In this document: positions 1 to 7,727 of the stretch, piece after piece | Layout of the letters: the number at the start of each line of letters is the position of its first letter | How positions within the stretch are numbered: the stretch's first letter is position 1 | From: JBCCMB01 sp039026555 | GTDB taxonomy: Bacteria > Pseudomonadota > Alphaproteobacteria > Caulobacterales > Hyphomonadaceae | Length of the DNA stretch: 13,354 nucleotides | NCBI GenBank assembly: GCA_039026555.1 | Contig: JBCCMB010000072.1 | Coordinates: forward strand, 1-13,354 | Reading direction: 5' to 3' | The notes under the pieces: model-generated | Database searches by the model: none | Told to the model about the DNA's origin: nothing | The model's input: the letters and a program-made list of their open reading frames with translations, nothing else | Made by a program: the position numbers and the translations under genes

Positions 1-1846
1 CGTGGATCCAGTCATAGGCCGCATCGATGGAGCCTTTGTCGACCGCGGAGATTTTCACCGTGCCGTCGTCTTCCACATTCACCTTGGCGCCGGTTTCTTC
101 GACGATCTGGCGGATGACTTTGCCGCCCGTGCCGATGACGTCGCGGATTTTGTCGACCGGGATCTGCATGGTGACGATACGCGGCGCGTTGCCGGAGACT
201 TCCTCGCGGGAGCCGTCCAGCGCCTTGTTCATTTCGCCCAGAATGTGGTCGCGGCCGCCTTTGGCCTGATCCAAGGCGGTCTGCATGATCTCCTTGGTGA
301 TGCCGGCGATTTTGATGTCCATCTGCAGCGAGGTGATGCCTTCGCTGGTGCCGGCGACTTTAAAGTCCATATCGCCCAGATGGTCTTCATCGCCGAGAAT
401 GTCGGACAAGACCGCGACGCCGTCGGGCTCTTTAATGAGGCCCATCGCGATGCCGGAGACCGGGCGCTTGATCGGCACGCCCGCATCCATCATCGCCAGC
501 GATCCGCCGCAGACCGTCGCCATGGAGGACGAGCCGTTGGATTCGAAAATCTCGGACACCAAGCGGATCGTATAGGGAAATTCTTCCGCCGTCGGCAGAA
601 CCGCGCGCAGGGCCCGCCAGGCGAGCTTGCCATGGCCGGTTTCACGACGGCTGGTGCCGCCCATGCGACCCGTCTCACCCACCGAGAAGGGTGGGAAATT
701 ATAGTGCAGCATGAATTTCTGTTTGTAGGTGCCGTCCAGCCCATCGATGAATTGCTCATCATCCGCCGTGCCAAGCGTCGCCACCGCGAGCGCTTGCGTT
801 TCACCGCGCGTGAATAGGGCCGATCCGTGGGTGCGAGGCAGGACCGTCACTTCCGAAACGATCGGGCGGACTTGGTCCAGCTTGCGGCCGTCAATGCGCA
901 CGCCCGTTTTGATGATGTCGCCGCGGACGACTTCCGCTTCTAGGGATTTGAACACGTCTTTATAGACGAGCGCGTCCATGCCGTCGGGCTTGTCTTCCGT
1001 TGCGACCAATTCGGCGGCCGCTTTATCGCGCGCGGCGCCGACGGCGGCTTGGCGTTCGGTTTTGTCAGAGATTTTGTAGGCGGCGCGGATGTCGTCTTCC
1101 ACCAAGGCTTTGATCGCGGCGAGTTGTTCGGACCGGTCCTCCGGCTCGAAATCCCAGGGCTCTTTTGCGGCGCGTTCGGCGAGATCGATGATGGCGTCGA
1201 TCACGGGCTGGAAGCTGTCATGGCCCGCCATCACGGCGCCGAGCATGACCTCTTCGGAAAGCTCGCTGGCTTCGGATTCCACCATCATCACAGCGTCGGC
1301 GGTGCCCGCCATCACCAGGTCCAAATCGCTATCGGGCAATTCGTCTTGGAGCGGGTTGATGACGTATTCGCCGTCTTTATAGCCGACGCGCGCGGCGCCG
1401 ATCGGTCCCATGAAGGGCACGCCGGAAATCGTCAAAGCTGCAGAGGCTGCGATCATGCCGACCACGTCCGGATCATTTTCCATGTCATAGGACAGGACGT
1501 TGATGACGACTTGTGTTTCGTTTTTGAAGCCCTTGGCGAACAAGGGGCGGATCGGCCGGTCAATCAGACGCGAGGTCAGCGTCTCTTTTTCGGTCGGACG
1601 GCCTTCGCGCTTGAAGAAGCCGCCAGGAATGCGGCCCGAGGAATAGTATTTTTCTTGATAGTTTACGGTCAGAGGGAAGAAGTCGACGCCAGGCTTCGGG
1701 CTGCTTTCCGCAACCACAGTGGCGAGGACGGTCGTTTCGCCATAGGTGGCGAGGACCGCCCCGTCGGCTTGGCGCGCCATGCGGCCCGTTTCGAGGGTCA
1801 GCGGGCGCCCCGCCCAATCGAGCGTGACTTTTTGGATATCGAACAT
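1..1846 (-). CDS. pnp: Polyribonucleotide nucleotidyltransferase (PNPase), 3' end of gene cut off
   Basis: Phosphorolytic 3'-5' exoribonuclease acting in mRNA decay and, in many bacteria, in the degradosome. The reading frame is open from ATG at 1846 to the window edge and gives residues 1-615 of a protein usually about 700 long. Visible in order: the first RNase PH domain (about 1-220, with FFKREGRP at 77-84), the linking helical region (about 240-300), the second RNase PH domain (about 310-545), and most of a KH domain (about 555-612, with the IGTGG loop). The catalytic aspartates lie in LSDILGDEDHLGDMDF as Asp486 and Asp492, the same numbers as in E. coli. The rest of the KH domain and the S1 domain lie outside the window. 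No good Shine-Dalgarno precedes the start, only a purine stretch AAAGAAAGA about 8-16 nt upstream. A hairpin separates it from rpsO, so pnp may rely partly on read-through or on its own promoter. Confidence 0.98.
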   Translation of the reverse strand, partial: MFDIQKVTLDWAGRPLTLETGRMARQADGAVLATYGETTVLATVVAESSPKPGVDFFPLTVNYQEKYYSSGRIPGGFFKREGRPTEKETLTSRLIDRPIRPLFAKGFKNETQVVINVLSYDMENDPDVVGMIAASAALTISGVPFMGPIGAARVGYKDGEYVINPLQDELPDSDLDLVMAGTADAVMMVESEASELSEEVMLGAVMAGHDSFQPVIDAIIDLAERAAKEPWDFEPEDRSEQLAAIKALVEDDIRAAYKISDKTERQAAVGAARDKAAAELVATEDKPDGMDALVYKDVFKSLEAEVVRGDIIKTGVRIDGRKLDQVRPIVSEVTVLPRTHGSALFTRGETQALAVATLGTADDEQFIDGLDGTYKQKFMLHYNFPPFSVGETGRMGGTSRRETGHGKLAWRALRAVLPTAEEFPYTIRLVSEIFESNGSSSMATVCGGSLAMMDAGVPIKRPVSGIAMGLIKEPDGVAVLSDILGDEDHLGDMDFKVAGTSEGITSLQMDIKIAGITKEIMQTALDQAKGGRDHILGEMNKALDGSREEVSGNAPRIVTMQIPVDKIRDVIGTGGKVIRQIVEETGAKVNVEDDGTVKISAVDKGSIDAAYDWIH

Positions 1847-1871
1847 GAGGTGTGTGTCTTTCTTTACATAC

Positions 1872-1906
1872 GAAAACCCGCCGCGCCCCGGATTGGGCCG
1901 GCGGGT
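1872..1906 (-). terminator. Terminator/attenuator-like hairpin between rpsO and pnp
   Basis: On the minus strand an 8-bp stem (ACCCGCCG with CGGCGGGT, 1899-1906 with 1876-1883) continues, past one bulged base at 1884, into a 4-bp GCCC/GGGC stem with a 6-nt loop. It is followed directly by TTTTCG. This is the shape of a Rho-independent terminator, though the T-tract is short, so partial read-through into pnp is plausible. In E. coli the rpsO-pnp gap also holds a terminator and an RNase III-cleaved leader; that parallel is known biology, and its application here is inference. Confidence 0.65.
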
Positions 1907-1918
1907 GTTTGAGCGGCC

Positions 1919-2188
1919 TTAGCGGCGCAAACCCAATTCTTTAATGAGGGCCTGATAACGGGCCTCATCGCGGGACTTTACATAGTCCAGAAGGCGGCGG
2001 CGGCGGGAGACCATTTTCAAAAGGCCCCGGCGCGAATGATTGTCCTTCTTGTGCTCCTTGAAATGCTCAGTCAGCGTTGTGATGCGTTTGGTCAAAATCG
2101 CGACTTGCACTTCCGGGGAGCCGGTATCGCCGTCGGTTTTGGCGAATTTCGTGATCAGTTCGGACTTTTCGTCCTTCGTAATCGACAT
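1919..2188 (-). CDS. rpsO: 30S ribosomal protein S15
   Basis: Primary 16S rRNA-binding protein of the 30S platform that also contributes to a bridge with the 50S subunit. The product has 89 residues, the normal S15 length. It starts MSITKDEK and carries the family signature around HSRRGLLKMVSRRRRLLDYV, where the basic residues contact rRNA. The frame stays open further upstream and could give a 111-residue product, but the start at 2188 is chosen because it matches the family N-terminus and has a GGAG Shine-Dalgarno 7 nt upstream. The gene follows truB by only 4 bp, so its ribosome-binding site lies in the last codons of truB. It is followed by a terminator-like hairpin before pnp. Confidence 0.98.
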   Translation of the reverse strand: MSITKDEKSELITKFAKTDGDTGSPEVQVAILTKRITTLTEHFKEHKKDNHSRRGLLKMVSRRRRLLDYVKSRDEARYQALIKELGLRR

Positions 2189-2192
2189 CGTG

Positions 2193-3155
2193 TTACTCCG
2201 TATCAAAATTAAAAACGCGAACCGGTAGGAACCGACCCGCTCGAACCTCGCCAAGCGCCGCCGCTTTTTCCCCCTCCATCGCCAATGCGATACGAGACAT
2301 GTCCTCCCCAGCGATTTGTCTGGGGCGCCGCATTTCTCGAAACGCCTCGATTTGGTGGGGCAAAAGCACGATTTCGCGGCCTTGCCTAAGTTTGAAAGCG
2401 TCGTCTCCGCGTATGGCCAGCGCCGGGATGTCGTCCAGCGCGGTCTGCACAGAGACCAATTTCGCCCTCTGCGCGGGCTTATCGCCTATTTCTTCGAATT
2501 TATCCAGCGCTATTGCTGCGCTTTCGTCAAAAGCGCCGACGCGGGTTCGGCGCAGCGCGGCGACATGGCCTTCCGCGCCCAGTTTCTCCGCCAAATCGCG
2601 CACGAGGGCGCGAATATAAAAGCCTTTACCCGAGGTGACTTTGATGACCGCTAAATCTTCGCTCGGGACGTCTAGCAGCGCAGCGTCGTGCAAGACGACT
2701 TTGCGTGGTTTGAGCTCTACTTTTTGTCCGTCGCGCGCTAGATCATAGGCGCGCTCGCCATCCACCTTGATCGCGGAGAATTGCGGCGGGATCTGATCGA
2801 TCTCACCGATAAAGCCGGCGAGGGCCGTTTCAATATCTTCGCGCGGCGGGCGCGCATCCGATGTCGCCGTTACCTCGCCTTCGCGGTCCTGCGTCGTCGT
2901 GGACGCCCCCCACCGAATGGTGAAGACGTAATCCTTGTCCGCCTCCATCGCATAGGCGACGGTTTTGGTCGCTTCGCCGAATGCGATCGGCAAGACGCCT
3001 GAAGCCAGCGGGTCCAGCGTTCCGCCATGGCCGGCTTTGCGGGCGTTTAACAGCCAGCGCGTTTTGCCGACGGCTTGCGTCGACGTGATTTCTTCTGGTT
3101 TGTCCAGGATCAGCCATCCGTGAACGGGATCGCCTTTTTTGCGGCTGCGGCCCAT
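2193..3155 (-). CDS. truB: tRNA pseudouridine(55) synthase TruB
   Basis: Converts U55 in the T-loop of most tRNAs to pseudouridine and acts as a tRNA-folding chaperone in the cytoplasm. The 320-residue length is normal. The N-terminus carries GWLILDKPEEITSTQAV, then the catalytic motif GHGGTLDPLASGVL with the nucleophile Asp48, the same number as in E. coli. Further conserved blocks are KDYVFTIRWG, QIPPQFSAIKVDGERAYDLAR (about 121-141), and KGFYIRALVRDLAEKLG (about 176-192). The C-terminal part (about 250-320) fits a small PUA-like RNA-binding domain. TAGGAG (3162-3167) sits 6 nt before the start and supports it. A 48-bp gap separates it from rbfA upstream, and rpsO starts 4 bp after its stop. 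Confidence 0.97.
   Translation of the reverse strand: MGRSRKKGDPVHGWLILDKPEEITSTQAVGKTRWLLNARKAGHGGTLDPLASGVLPIAFGEATKTVAYAMEADKDYVFTIRWGASTTTQDREGEVTATSDARPPREDIETALAGFIGEIDQIPPQFSAIKVDGERAYDLARDGQKVELKPRKVVLHDAALLDVPSEDLAVIKVTSGKGFYIRALVRDLAEKLGAEGHVAALRRTRVGAFDESAAIALDKFEEIGDKPAQRAKLVSVQTALDDIPALAIRGDDAFKLRQGREIVLLPHQIEAFREMRRPRQIAGEDMSRIALAMEGEKAAALGEVRAGRFLPVRVFNFDTE
2196..2199 (-). promoter_or_regulatory. rpsO ribosome-binding site inside the end of truB
   Basis: GGAG on the minus strand, 7 nt before the rpsO ATG, immediately before the truB stop codon (GATACGGAGTAA). It fixes the rpsO start at 2188 rather than the longer upstream option, and suggests that ribosomes finishing truB can influence rpsO initiation. 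Confidence 0.8.
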
Positions 3156-3161
3156 TTTTAT

Positions 3162-3167
3162 CTCCTA
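3162..3167 (-). promoter_or_regulatory. truB Shine-Dalgarno sequence
   Basis: TAGGAG on the minus strand, 6 nt upstream of the truB ATG at 3155. It is one of the strongest ribosome-binding sites in the operon and supports the chosen start. Confidence 0.75.
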
Positions 3168-3203
3168 CGCCGGCCCCACGGATCGGACGCGGGACGGGCG
3201 GAA

Positions 3204-3608
3204 TCAATCGTCTTTGTCTACCAAATCCCGCGCGACGCCGGGGGAGGCCAGAAGCGCGTCAATGCGCCGGGCCTCGTCATATGATGCATCATCAAGGAAG
3301 CGGAGCTGCGGCGTATACTTCATGTCGATCTTTTGGCCAAGCCGACCGCGCAAAAAGCCGGCGGCTTTGTTCAACGCCTCGACAACGGCCTCGTGATTAT
3401 CGCCGCCGAGCGGGGAGCAGAACACGCGCCCATGTTTTAAATCCGGCGACATGCGCACTTCGGACACGGTGACGGACACGCCGGACAGCACAGGGTCGGC
3501 GAACTCTTCGCGCGCCAATACCTCCACCAAGGCATGACGCACCAATTCGCCCGCGCGCAATTGGCGTTGGGTCGGTCCGGTGTTGGATTTGGCGTGGCGT
3601 TTGGGCAT
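3204..3608 (-). CDS. rbfA: Ribosome-binding factor A (RbfA)
   Basis: Small KH-fold protein that binds immature 30S subunits and helps late 16S rRNA 5'-end maturation, notably in the cold. The 134-residue product is of family size. It has the typical basic N-terminus with Q-R-Q-L-R-A-G-E-L-V-R-H and a helix ending in ALVEVLARE. The central part VSVTVSEVRMSPDLKHGRVF matches the beta strands of the KH-like fold. The C-terminal half carries LRGRLGQKIDMKYTPQLRF, the most diagnostic RbfA block. It starts 7 bp after the stop of the TrpF-like gene and lies 48 bp before truB, so it is co-transcribed with the translation genes. Only a weak TAGG lies upstream of the ATG, so coupling to the preceding gene is likely. 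Confidence 0.95.
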   Translation of the reverse strand: MPKRHAKSNTGPTQRQLRAGELVRHALVEVLAREEFADPVLSGVSVTVSEVRMSPDLKHGRVFCSPLGGDNHEAVVEALNKAAGFLRGRLGQKIDMKYTPQLRFLDDASYDEARRIDALLASPGVARDLVDKDD

Positions 3609-3615
3609 TTTTAGC

Positions 3616-4275
3616 CTATGCGGCGAGGTTGAGAGCTTGCGTTAGAGCATTGAGCTTGTCGAAATCCAGGCGTCCATCGGTGCGAACGCCTGAGCAAAGA
3701 TCCATGCCGACTGCGGCGCTGGCCAACAGGGCCTCACGGCAATTCTCCGCCGACAAGCCGCCTGCGACAAGAACCGGACGGTCGACGGCGTCGACGATTT
3801 TTCGACTGATCGACCAATCATGCATGCGGCCTGTTCCGCCTAATTCTTTGATGGCGGCGGATGGACGCCCGCTATCGAGCAAGAGCATGTCGGCGCCGTC
3901 AGCTTCCGCCGCGCGCGCGGCGTTGATGGCGGTTTCATCTTCGACGTGGATGACTTGCACGATGCGCACATGCGGCGACGATTGGCGGATGCTTCTATAA
4001 GCGCCGGGGTCGGGGCGATCGACGATCTGCACGGTGTCCACTTTGGTTTCTTTCACATGCGCCGCCAAGTCTCGGCCCTGCGTTCGCGAGGACAACAGAA
4101 AACGGCTGACCCGGCCTTGGGTCGCAGCGGCGATCTCGGCGATTTGCGCATCGCTTATTGTTCCTGGCCCTGAGGGCATCTCCGCCACCAACCCAATCGC
4201 CCACGCGCCGGCTCGGATCGCCGCTTCCGCCTCGTCGAGGGATGCAATGCAGCACACCTTCAATAAAGGTCGCAT
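3616..4275 (-). CDS. TrpF-like (phosphoribosylanthranilate isomerase-related) protein of uncertain substrate
   Basis: A 219-residue (beta/alpha)8-barrel protein related to phosphoribosylanthranilate isomerase. Retained family features: KVCC at 6-9, placing Cys8 at the catalytic Cys of KICG; LLLDS with Asp134 matching the catalytic acid; GGTGRMHDW at 146-154; the phosphate-binding AGG at 171-173; and CSGVR near 194-198. Departures: the loop that normally reads like KSxRxI, with an essential Arg (Arg36 in the Thermotoga enzyme), is MPSGPGTI; the usual QLHG is QIVD; FDW is HDW; and SSGVE is CSGVR. No trpA, trpB or trpC gene is nearby. The gene lies between infB (27-bp gap) and rbfA (7-bp gap), facing the same way, so it is co-transcribed with translation genes. 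The homology is clear, but I would not call it TrpF in function. A genuine isomerase with relaxed motifs remains possible. Confidence 0.8.
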   Translation of the reverse strand: MRPLLKVCCIASLDEAEAAIRAGAWAIGLVAEMPSGPGTISDAQIAEIAAATQGRVSRFLLSSRTQGRDLAAHVKETKVDTVQIVDRPDPGAYRSIRQSSPHVRIVQVIHVEDETAINAARAAEADGADMLLLDSGRPSAAIKELGGTGRMHDWSISRKIVDAVDRPVLVAGGLSAENCREALLASAAVGMDLCSGVRTDGRLDFDKLNALTQALNLAA

Positions 4276-4302
4276 GGCGCAAATTGTCCTAGGCCGCGAC
4301 GT

Positions 4303-6894
4303 TTAATCGAGCGTCCGGGCGATCTCTTCCACAGTGAAGCACTCAATGCGGTCGCCTTGCTTCAGGTCTTGATAGCCGACAAAGCCCATGCCGCATTCCA
4401 TACCCGATTGAACTTCGGCGACTTCATCCTTGAAGCGTTTGAGCGTTGACAGCTCGCCTTCATGGATCACCACATCGTCGCGGATGAGGCGTACGCCGCA
4501 GCCGCGCTTCACCACGCCTTCGGTAATCTTACAGCCCGCGACTTTGCCCAATTTGGAGATGTCGAACACTTGTAGGATTTCGGCGTAGCCGATGAAGGTC
4601 TCGCGTTTCTCCGGCGCCAACATGCCCGACAGCGTGGCTTTCACATCGTCGATCAAATTGTAGATCACCGAATAATAGCGGATCTCCACGCCTTCTTTCT
4701 CCGCCAGATCGCGCGCTTGTTTATTGGCGCGGACGTTGAAGGCGATGATCGGCGCTTCGGATGATTTCGCGAGCAAGACGTCGCTTTCGGAAATACCGCC
4801 AACGGCGCCGTGCACAACACGCGCACGGACCTCCTCGGTGGAGAGTTTCTCCAAAGATTGGGTGATCGCTTCGACCGACCCCTGCACATCGCCTTTGACG
4901 ACAACAATCGCTTCTTGTGTTTCCACAGACGCTGCGGCGCCTTCTTGCAGGCGCGCGAGCATCTGCTCCAGAGACGCGCGCGCGGTCGGGGCGCTCGCCT
5001 TGTTGCGGTTTAGGCGCTCGCGATACTCGGTTATTTCGCGCGCGCGCGCTTCATTGTCGACGACAACAACCACATCGCCCGGATTTGGCGCGCCGTCTAA
5101 GCCGAGCACTTCAACGGGAAGGCTTGGCCCAGCGTCTTTGAGCTGTTGGCCGCGCTCATTTGTGAGCGCGCGAACCTTGCCCCATTGGGCGCCGGCCACG
5201 ACGATGTCGCCGCGCTTGAGCCGGCCGCGTTGGACAAGCACTGTGGCGACTGGGCCGCGCCCGCGCTCCATCTGACTTTCGATCACAACGCCGTCGGCGG
5301 CGCGATCGGGATTGGCTTTTAATTCAAGCAGTTCCGCCTGAAGCGAAATCGCCTCTGTGAGTTCGTCCAGACCCTTCTTCTTCAGCGCGGAGACTTCAAG
5401 CGCTTGAACTTCACCGCCCATCGCTTCGACCTGGACATCATGCTGCAAGAGCTCGGTCAGGACTTTGTTCGGATCGACGCCGTCCTTGTCGATTTTATTC
5501 ACCGCAACAATGATCGGCGCTTCGGCCGCTTTGGCGTGGTTGATCGCCTCGATCGTCTGCGGCATCACGCCGTCATCGGCCGCCACCACAAGGATGACGA
5601 TGTCTGTGACGTTGGCGCCCCGCGCGCGCATGGACGAGAACGCCGCGTGACCCGGCGTATCCAAGAAGGTGATCTTCGCGCCGGATTTCAATTGAACTTG
5701 GTAGGCGCCGATATGCTGCGTAATCCCGCCTGCTTCACCAGCGACCACGTCGGTTTCGCGCAGCGCGTCCAAAAGCGAGGTTTTGCCATGATCGACATGG
5801 CCCATAATGGTGACGACGGGCGCGCGCGGCTTCAAATCAGCTGCATCGTCTTCGGGCCCATCCAACCCGATTTCAACATCGCTTTCCGACACGCGTTTGA
5901 TGGTGTGTCCGAACTCTTCAACGATCAGCTCCGCCGTGTCGGCGTCCAGCGTGTCGGTGCCGCGCACCATTTCGCCCTGCTGCATCATGAATTTGATGAT
6001 CTCGGCGACGCGTTCCTTCATCCGGTTCGCCAGGTCTTGAACCGTGATCGCTTCCGGCACCACGACTTCGCGCGACGTTTTCTCCGCATTGCCGCTGGCC
6101 TGCTTGGACCGCCGTTCGCGTTCCCGCTCGCGCGCGCGCTTAACCGACGCCAATGAGCGCTGACGGTCATCGTCATCTCCCAAAGCGGCGGCGATGGTGA
6201 GTTTTCCTTGGCGACGTTTCGGTTCGCTGCGCGGGCGCGCCGGGCGATTGTCGCCGGCTGGACCGGGCTGCGATTCCGGACGGGCTTTCTTTACGCGCCC
6301 ACCCAGCTCGCTCAACATGTCGGGCTCCGGCGGCGCGATGGGCGCGGATGGGGCCGGCGCGTTGCGCGGTCCGCGCGGCCGGTCGCCGGATGGACGCGAA
6401 CGCTCGGCCGGCGCGTCGCGCTTGCCGTCCGGCTTTGCCGCAGCTGCGGCGGCGTCCGCCTCGGCTTTGGCGCGCGCATCGTCTTCCGCTTTACGCTGTT
6501 CTTCCGCGTCATTACGCGCTTTGGCTTCGTCGGCGAGGCGTTTGGCTTCCTCCTGACGGCGCTTGGCGGCGGCTTCTTGAGCTTCAGCTTGCGCTTTTCG
6601 CTTGGTTTCTTCCGCGCGCCGTTGAGCGAGCGCGGCTTGGCGCGCGCGCAGCTCTTCTTCGGACAAGCCAGCTTTACGCGCGGCGGTTGCGCTTTTCGAA
6701 TCGCCGCCGGGCGCAGCTTGCGGCCGCGCAGTCTTGCCTGGGGTCACAACGACGCGTTTTTTCTTCTTCTCGACCACCACCTGCTTAGACCGGCCATGCG
6801 AGAAGCTTTGCTTCACCGTGCCCGAATCCGTCTTACGGCTGACCGTCAAAGGCCGCCGTCCAGAGGTGTTGTCCGCGTCTTTCGTATCGCTCAT
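4303..6894 (-). CDS. infB: Translation initiation factor IF-2
   Basis: GTPase that brings fMet-tRNA to the 30S subunit and promotes subunit joining. The 863-residue product has a long N-terminal region. First comes a basic segment with VVVEKKKKRVVV (about 39-50), then a charged, alanine-rich probable helix (about 75-160), a proline/arginine-rich linker (about 160-230), and an IF2_N-type domain (about 278-330). The G domain follows with G1 GHVDHGKT (365-372), G3 DTPGH (412-416), G4 NKID (466-469) and a G5 region at SALKKKG (about 502-508). Domains II, III and IV follow, ending with GYQDLKQGDRIECFTVEEIA. The start MSDTKDADNT resembles other alphaproteobacterial IF-2 proteins, but the Shine-Dalgarno is weak (GAAG about 11 nt upstream). 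It lies 56 bp after the YlxR-type gene. Confidence 0.98.
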   Translation of the reverse strand: MSDTKDADNTSGRRPLTVSRKTDSGTVKQSFSHGRSKQVVVEKKKKRVVVTPGKTARPQAAPGGDSKSATAARKAGLSEEELRARQAALAQRRAEETKRKAQAEAQEAAAKRRQEEAKRLADEAKARNDAEEQRKAEDDARAKAEADAAAAAAKPDGKRDAPAERSRPSGDRPRGPRNAPAPSAPIAPPEPDMLSELGGRVKKARPESQPGPAGDNRPARPRSEPKRRQGKLTIAAALGDDDDRQRSLASVKRARERERERRSKQASGNAEKTSREVVVPEAITVQDLANRMKERVAEIIKFMMQQGEMVRGTDTLDADTAELIVEEFGHTIKRVSESDVEIGLDGPEDDAADLKPRAPVVTIMGHVDHGKTSLLDALRETDVVAGEAGGITQHIGAYQVQLKSGAKITFLDTPGHAAFSSMRARGANVTDIVILVVAADDGVMPQTIEAINHAKAAEAPIIVAVNKIDKDGVDPNKVLTELLQHDVQVEAMGGEVQALEVSALKKKGLDELTEAISLQAELLELKANPDRAADGVVIESQMERGRGPVATVLVQRGRLKRGDIVVAGAQWGKVRALTNERGQQLKDAGPSLPVEVLGLDGAPNPGDVVVVVDNEARAREITEYRERLNRNKASAPTARASLEQMLARLQEGAAASVETQEAIVVVKGDVQGSVEAITQSLEKLSTEEVRARVVHGAVGGISESDVLLAKSSEAPIIAFNVRANKQARDLAEKEGVEIRYYSVIYNLIDDVKATLSGMLAPEKRETFIGYAEILQVFDISKLGKVAGCKITEGVVKRGCGVRLIRDDVVIHEGELSTLKRFKDEVAEVQSGMECGMGFVGYQDLKQGDRIECFTVEEIARTLD

Positions 6895-6950
6895 TCACAA
6901 ACGCTTCAAATTACGATGTGCGCCCAATATGGACGCTGCATCAATCAAAA

Positions 6951-7727
6951 TTACCGATCCGTTCCGGGGCTAGACATGTCTGTCGCGGTGGCGCGGAAAC
7001 CGCTCAATCGCGCGACCTCTACAGTCCAGGTTTGGGCGAAACGGCCCTGTTTAACGACACCGTGTATCACACGGTCCCGTCCTAAGGCCATGCCCAATTC
7101 CCGTGAAGAAAAGCATGTGATGATTGGCGGCATTCCGCCAATGTCATCTTTCGCCCCTTCTTCATCTAGATAGAGGGCCTTAGCCAGTCCGACAAGCTTT
7201 GATCGCCCATCCTCGGCGCCGTCGGACGCCTCGAGCAAACAACCCGGCCGCGCGCTGCGAATTTCCTCACGCGCCTGGTCGAAGCCGAGAATCACATCGC
7301 CGGCGCCGCGCGCCATGCCGATAAGCTCCAAACAACGCTGCGCCAGCCGCGTCTCCACCACGTCGCAAAGATCGTCGGGCGTCGACGCTTGGGTCTTAAA
7401 CGCGCGAGAGAAGGCCTTTTGATTGACGGCCAAATCCAAATCCGAGCGGTTTGCATTCACCCACGCGCCGCGTCCGGGCAATTTGGCGGCGATGTCTGGC
7501 GTGACCTGATTATCCGGATCCAGCACGAAGCGAATCATCTTCGATTGGCGCCGTCGCGCGCCCGTCGCGACACACCGTCGCTCTGGATCGCGCGGACCCT
7601 TGTAGGACGCTTTGGGCGGGCCGCGATCAATATCTTCGATCGTTGCTCCGCCGCCAGGTGCGGCTGCTGAATTGTCGCCGGGCGCGTGCGCCGGCTCCGG
7701 ATCAGGCGTTGTCCGGCTCGGCGACAT
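6951..7727 (-). CDS. ylxR: YlxR (DUF448) RNA-binding protein with C-terminal L7Ae-like domain
   Basis: A 258-residue predicted RNA-binding protein between nusA and infB. Residues about 48-115 are a YlxR domain, with RRCVATGARRRQSKMIRFV and the signature GRGAWV at 85-90 (usually GRGAYV). Residues about 128-235 resemble an L7Ae/YlxQ-type domain (LELIGMARGAGDVILGFDQA). Firmicutes encode these two domains as separate neighbouring genes, whereas alphaproteobacteria often fuse them. The N-terminal 45 residues are low-complexity and probably disordered. The start at 7727 overlaps the end of nusA by 26 bp and is supported by GGAGG 6 nt upstream, read within the nusA coding sequence, which suggests translational coupling. 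The exact cellular role is not settled; links to transcription regulation and RNase P have been proposed for YlxR proteins. Confidence 0.9.
   Translation of the reverse strand: MSPSRTTPDPEPAHAPGDNSAAAPGGGATIEDIDRGPPKASYKGPRDPERRCVATGARRRQSKMIRFVLDPDNQVTPDIAAKLPGRGAWVNANRSDLDLAVNQKAFSRAFKTQASTPDDLCDVVETRLAQRCLELIGMARGAGDVILGFDQAREEIRSARPGCLLEASDGAEDGRSKLVGLAKALYLDEEGAKDDIGGMPPIITCFSSRELGMALGRDRVIHGVVKQGRFAQTWTVEVARLSGFRATATDMSSPGTDR

Noticed and set aside
1049..1912. Plus-strand ORF of 287 codons opposite pnp
   Set aside because: It is exactly antisense to the conserved PNPase frame and has no recognisable domain. Long antisense frames are common in GC-rich coding DNA.
1919..2254. Longer 111-residue version of S15
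   Set aside because: The extra 22 residues are read from the truB 3' end, have no S15 similarity, and the GGAG site supports the start at 2188.
5037..5049. Alternating CG run that might form Z-DNA
   Set aside because: It lies inside infB and encodes Ala-Arg repeats using the favoured GCG/CGC codons, so codon bias explains it.
5404..7173. Plus-strand ORFs of 250 and 321 codons opposite infB and ylxR
   Set aside because: They mirror the IF-2 and YlxR coding frames, cross gene boundaries and have skewed, histidine/arginine-rich composition typical of antisense shadows.
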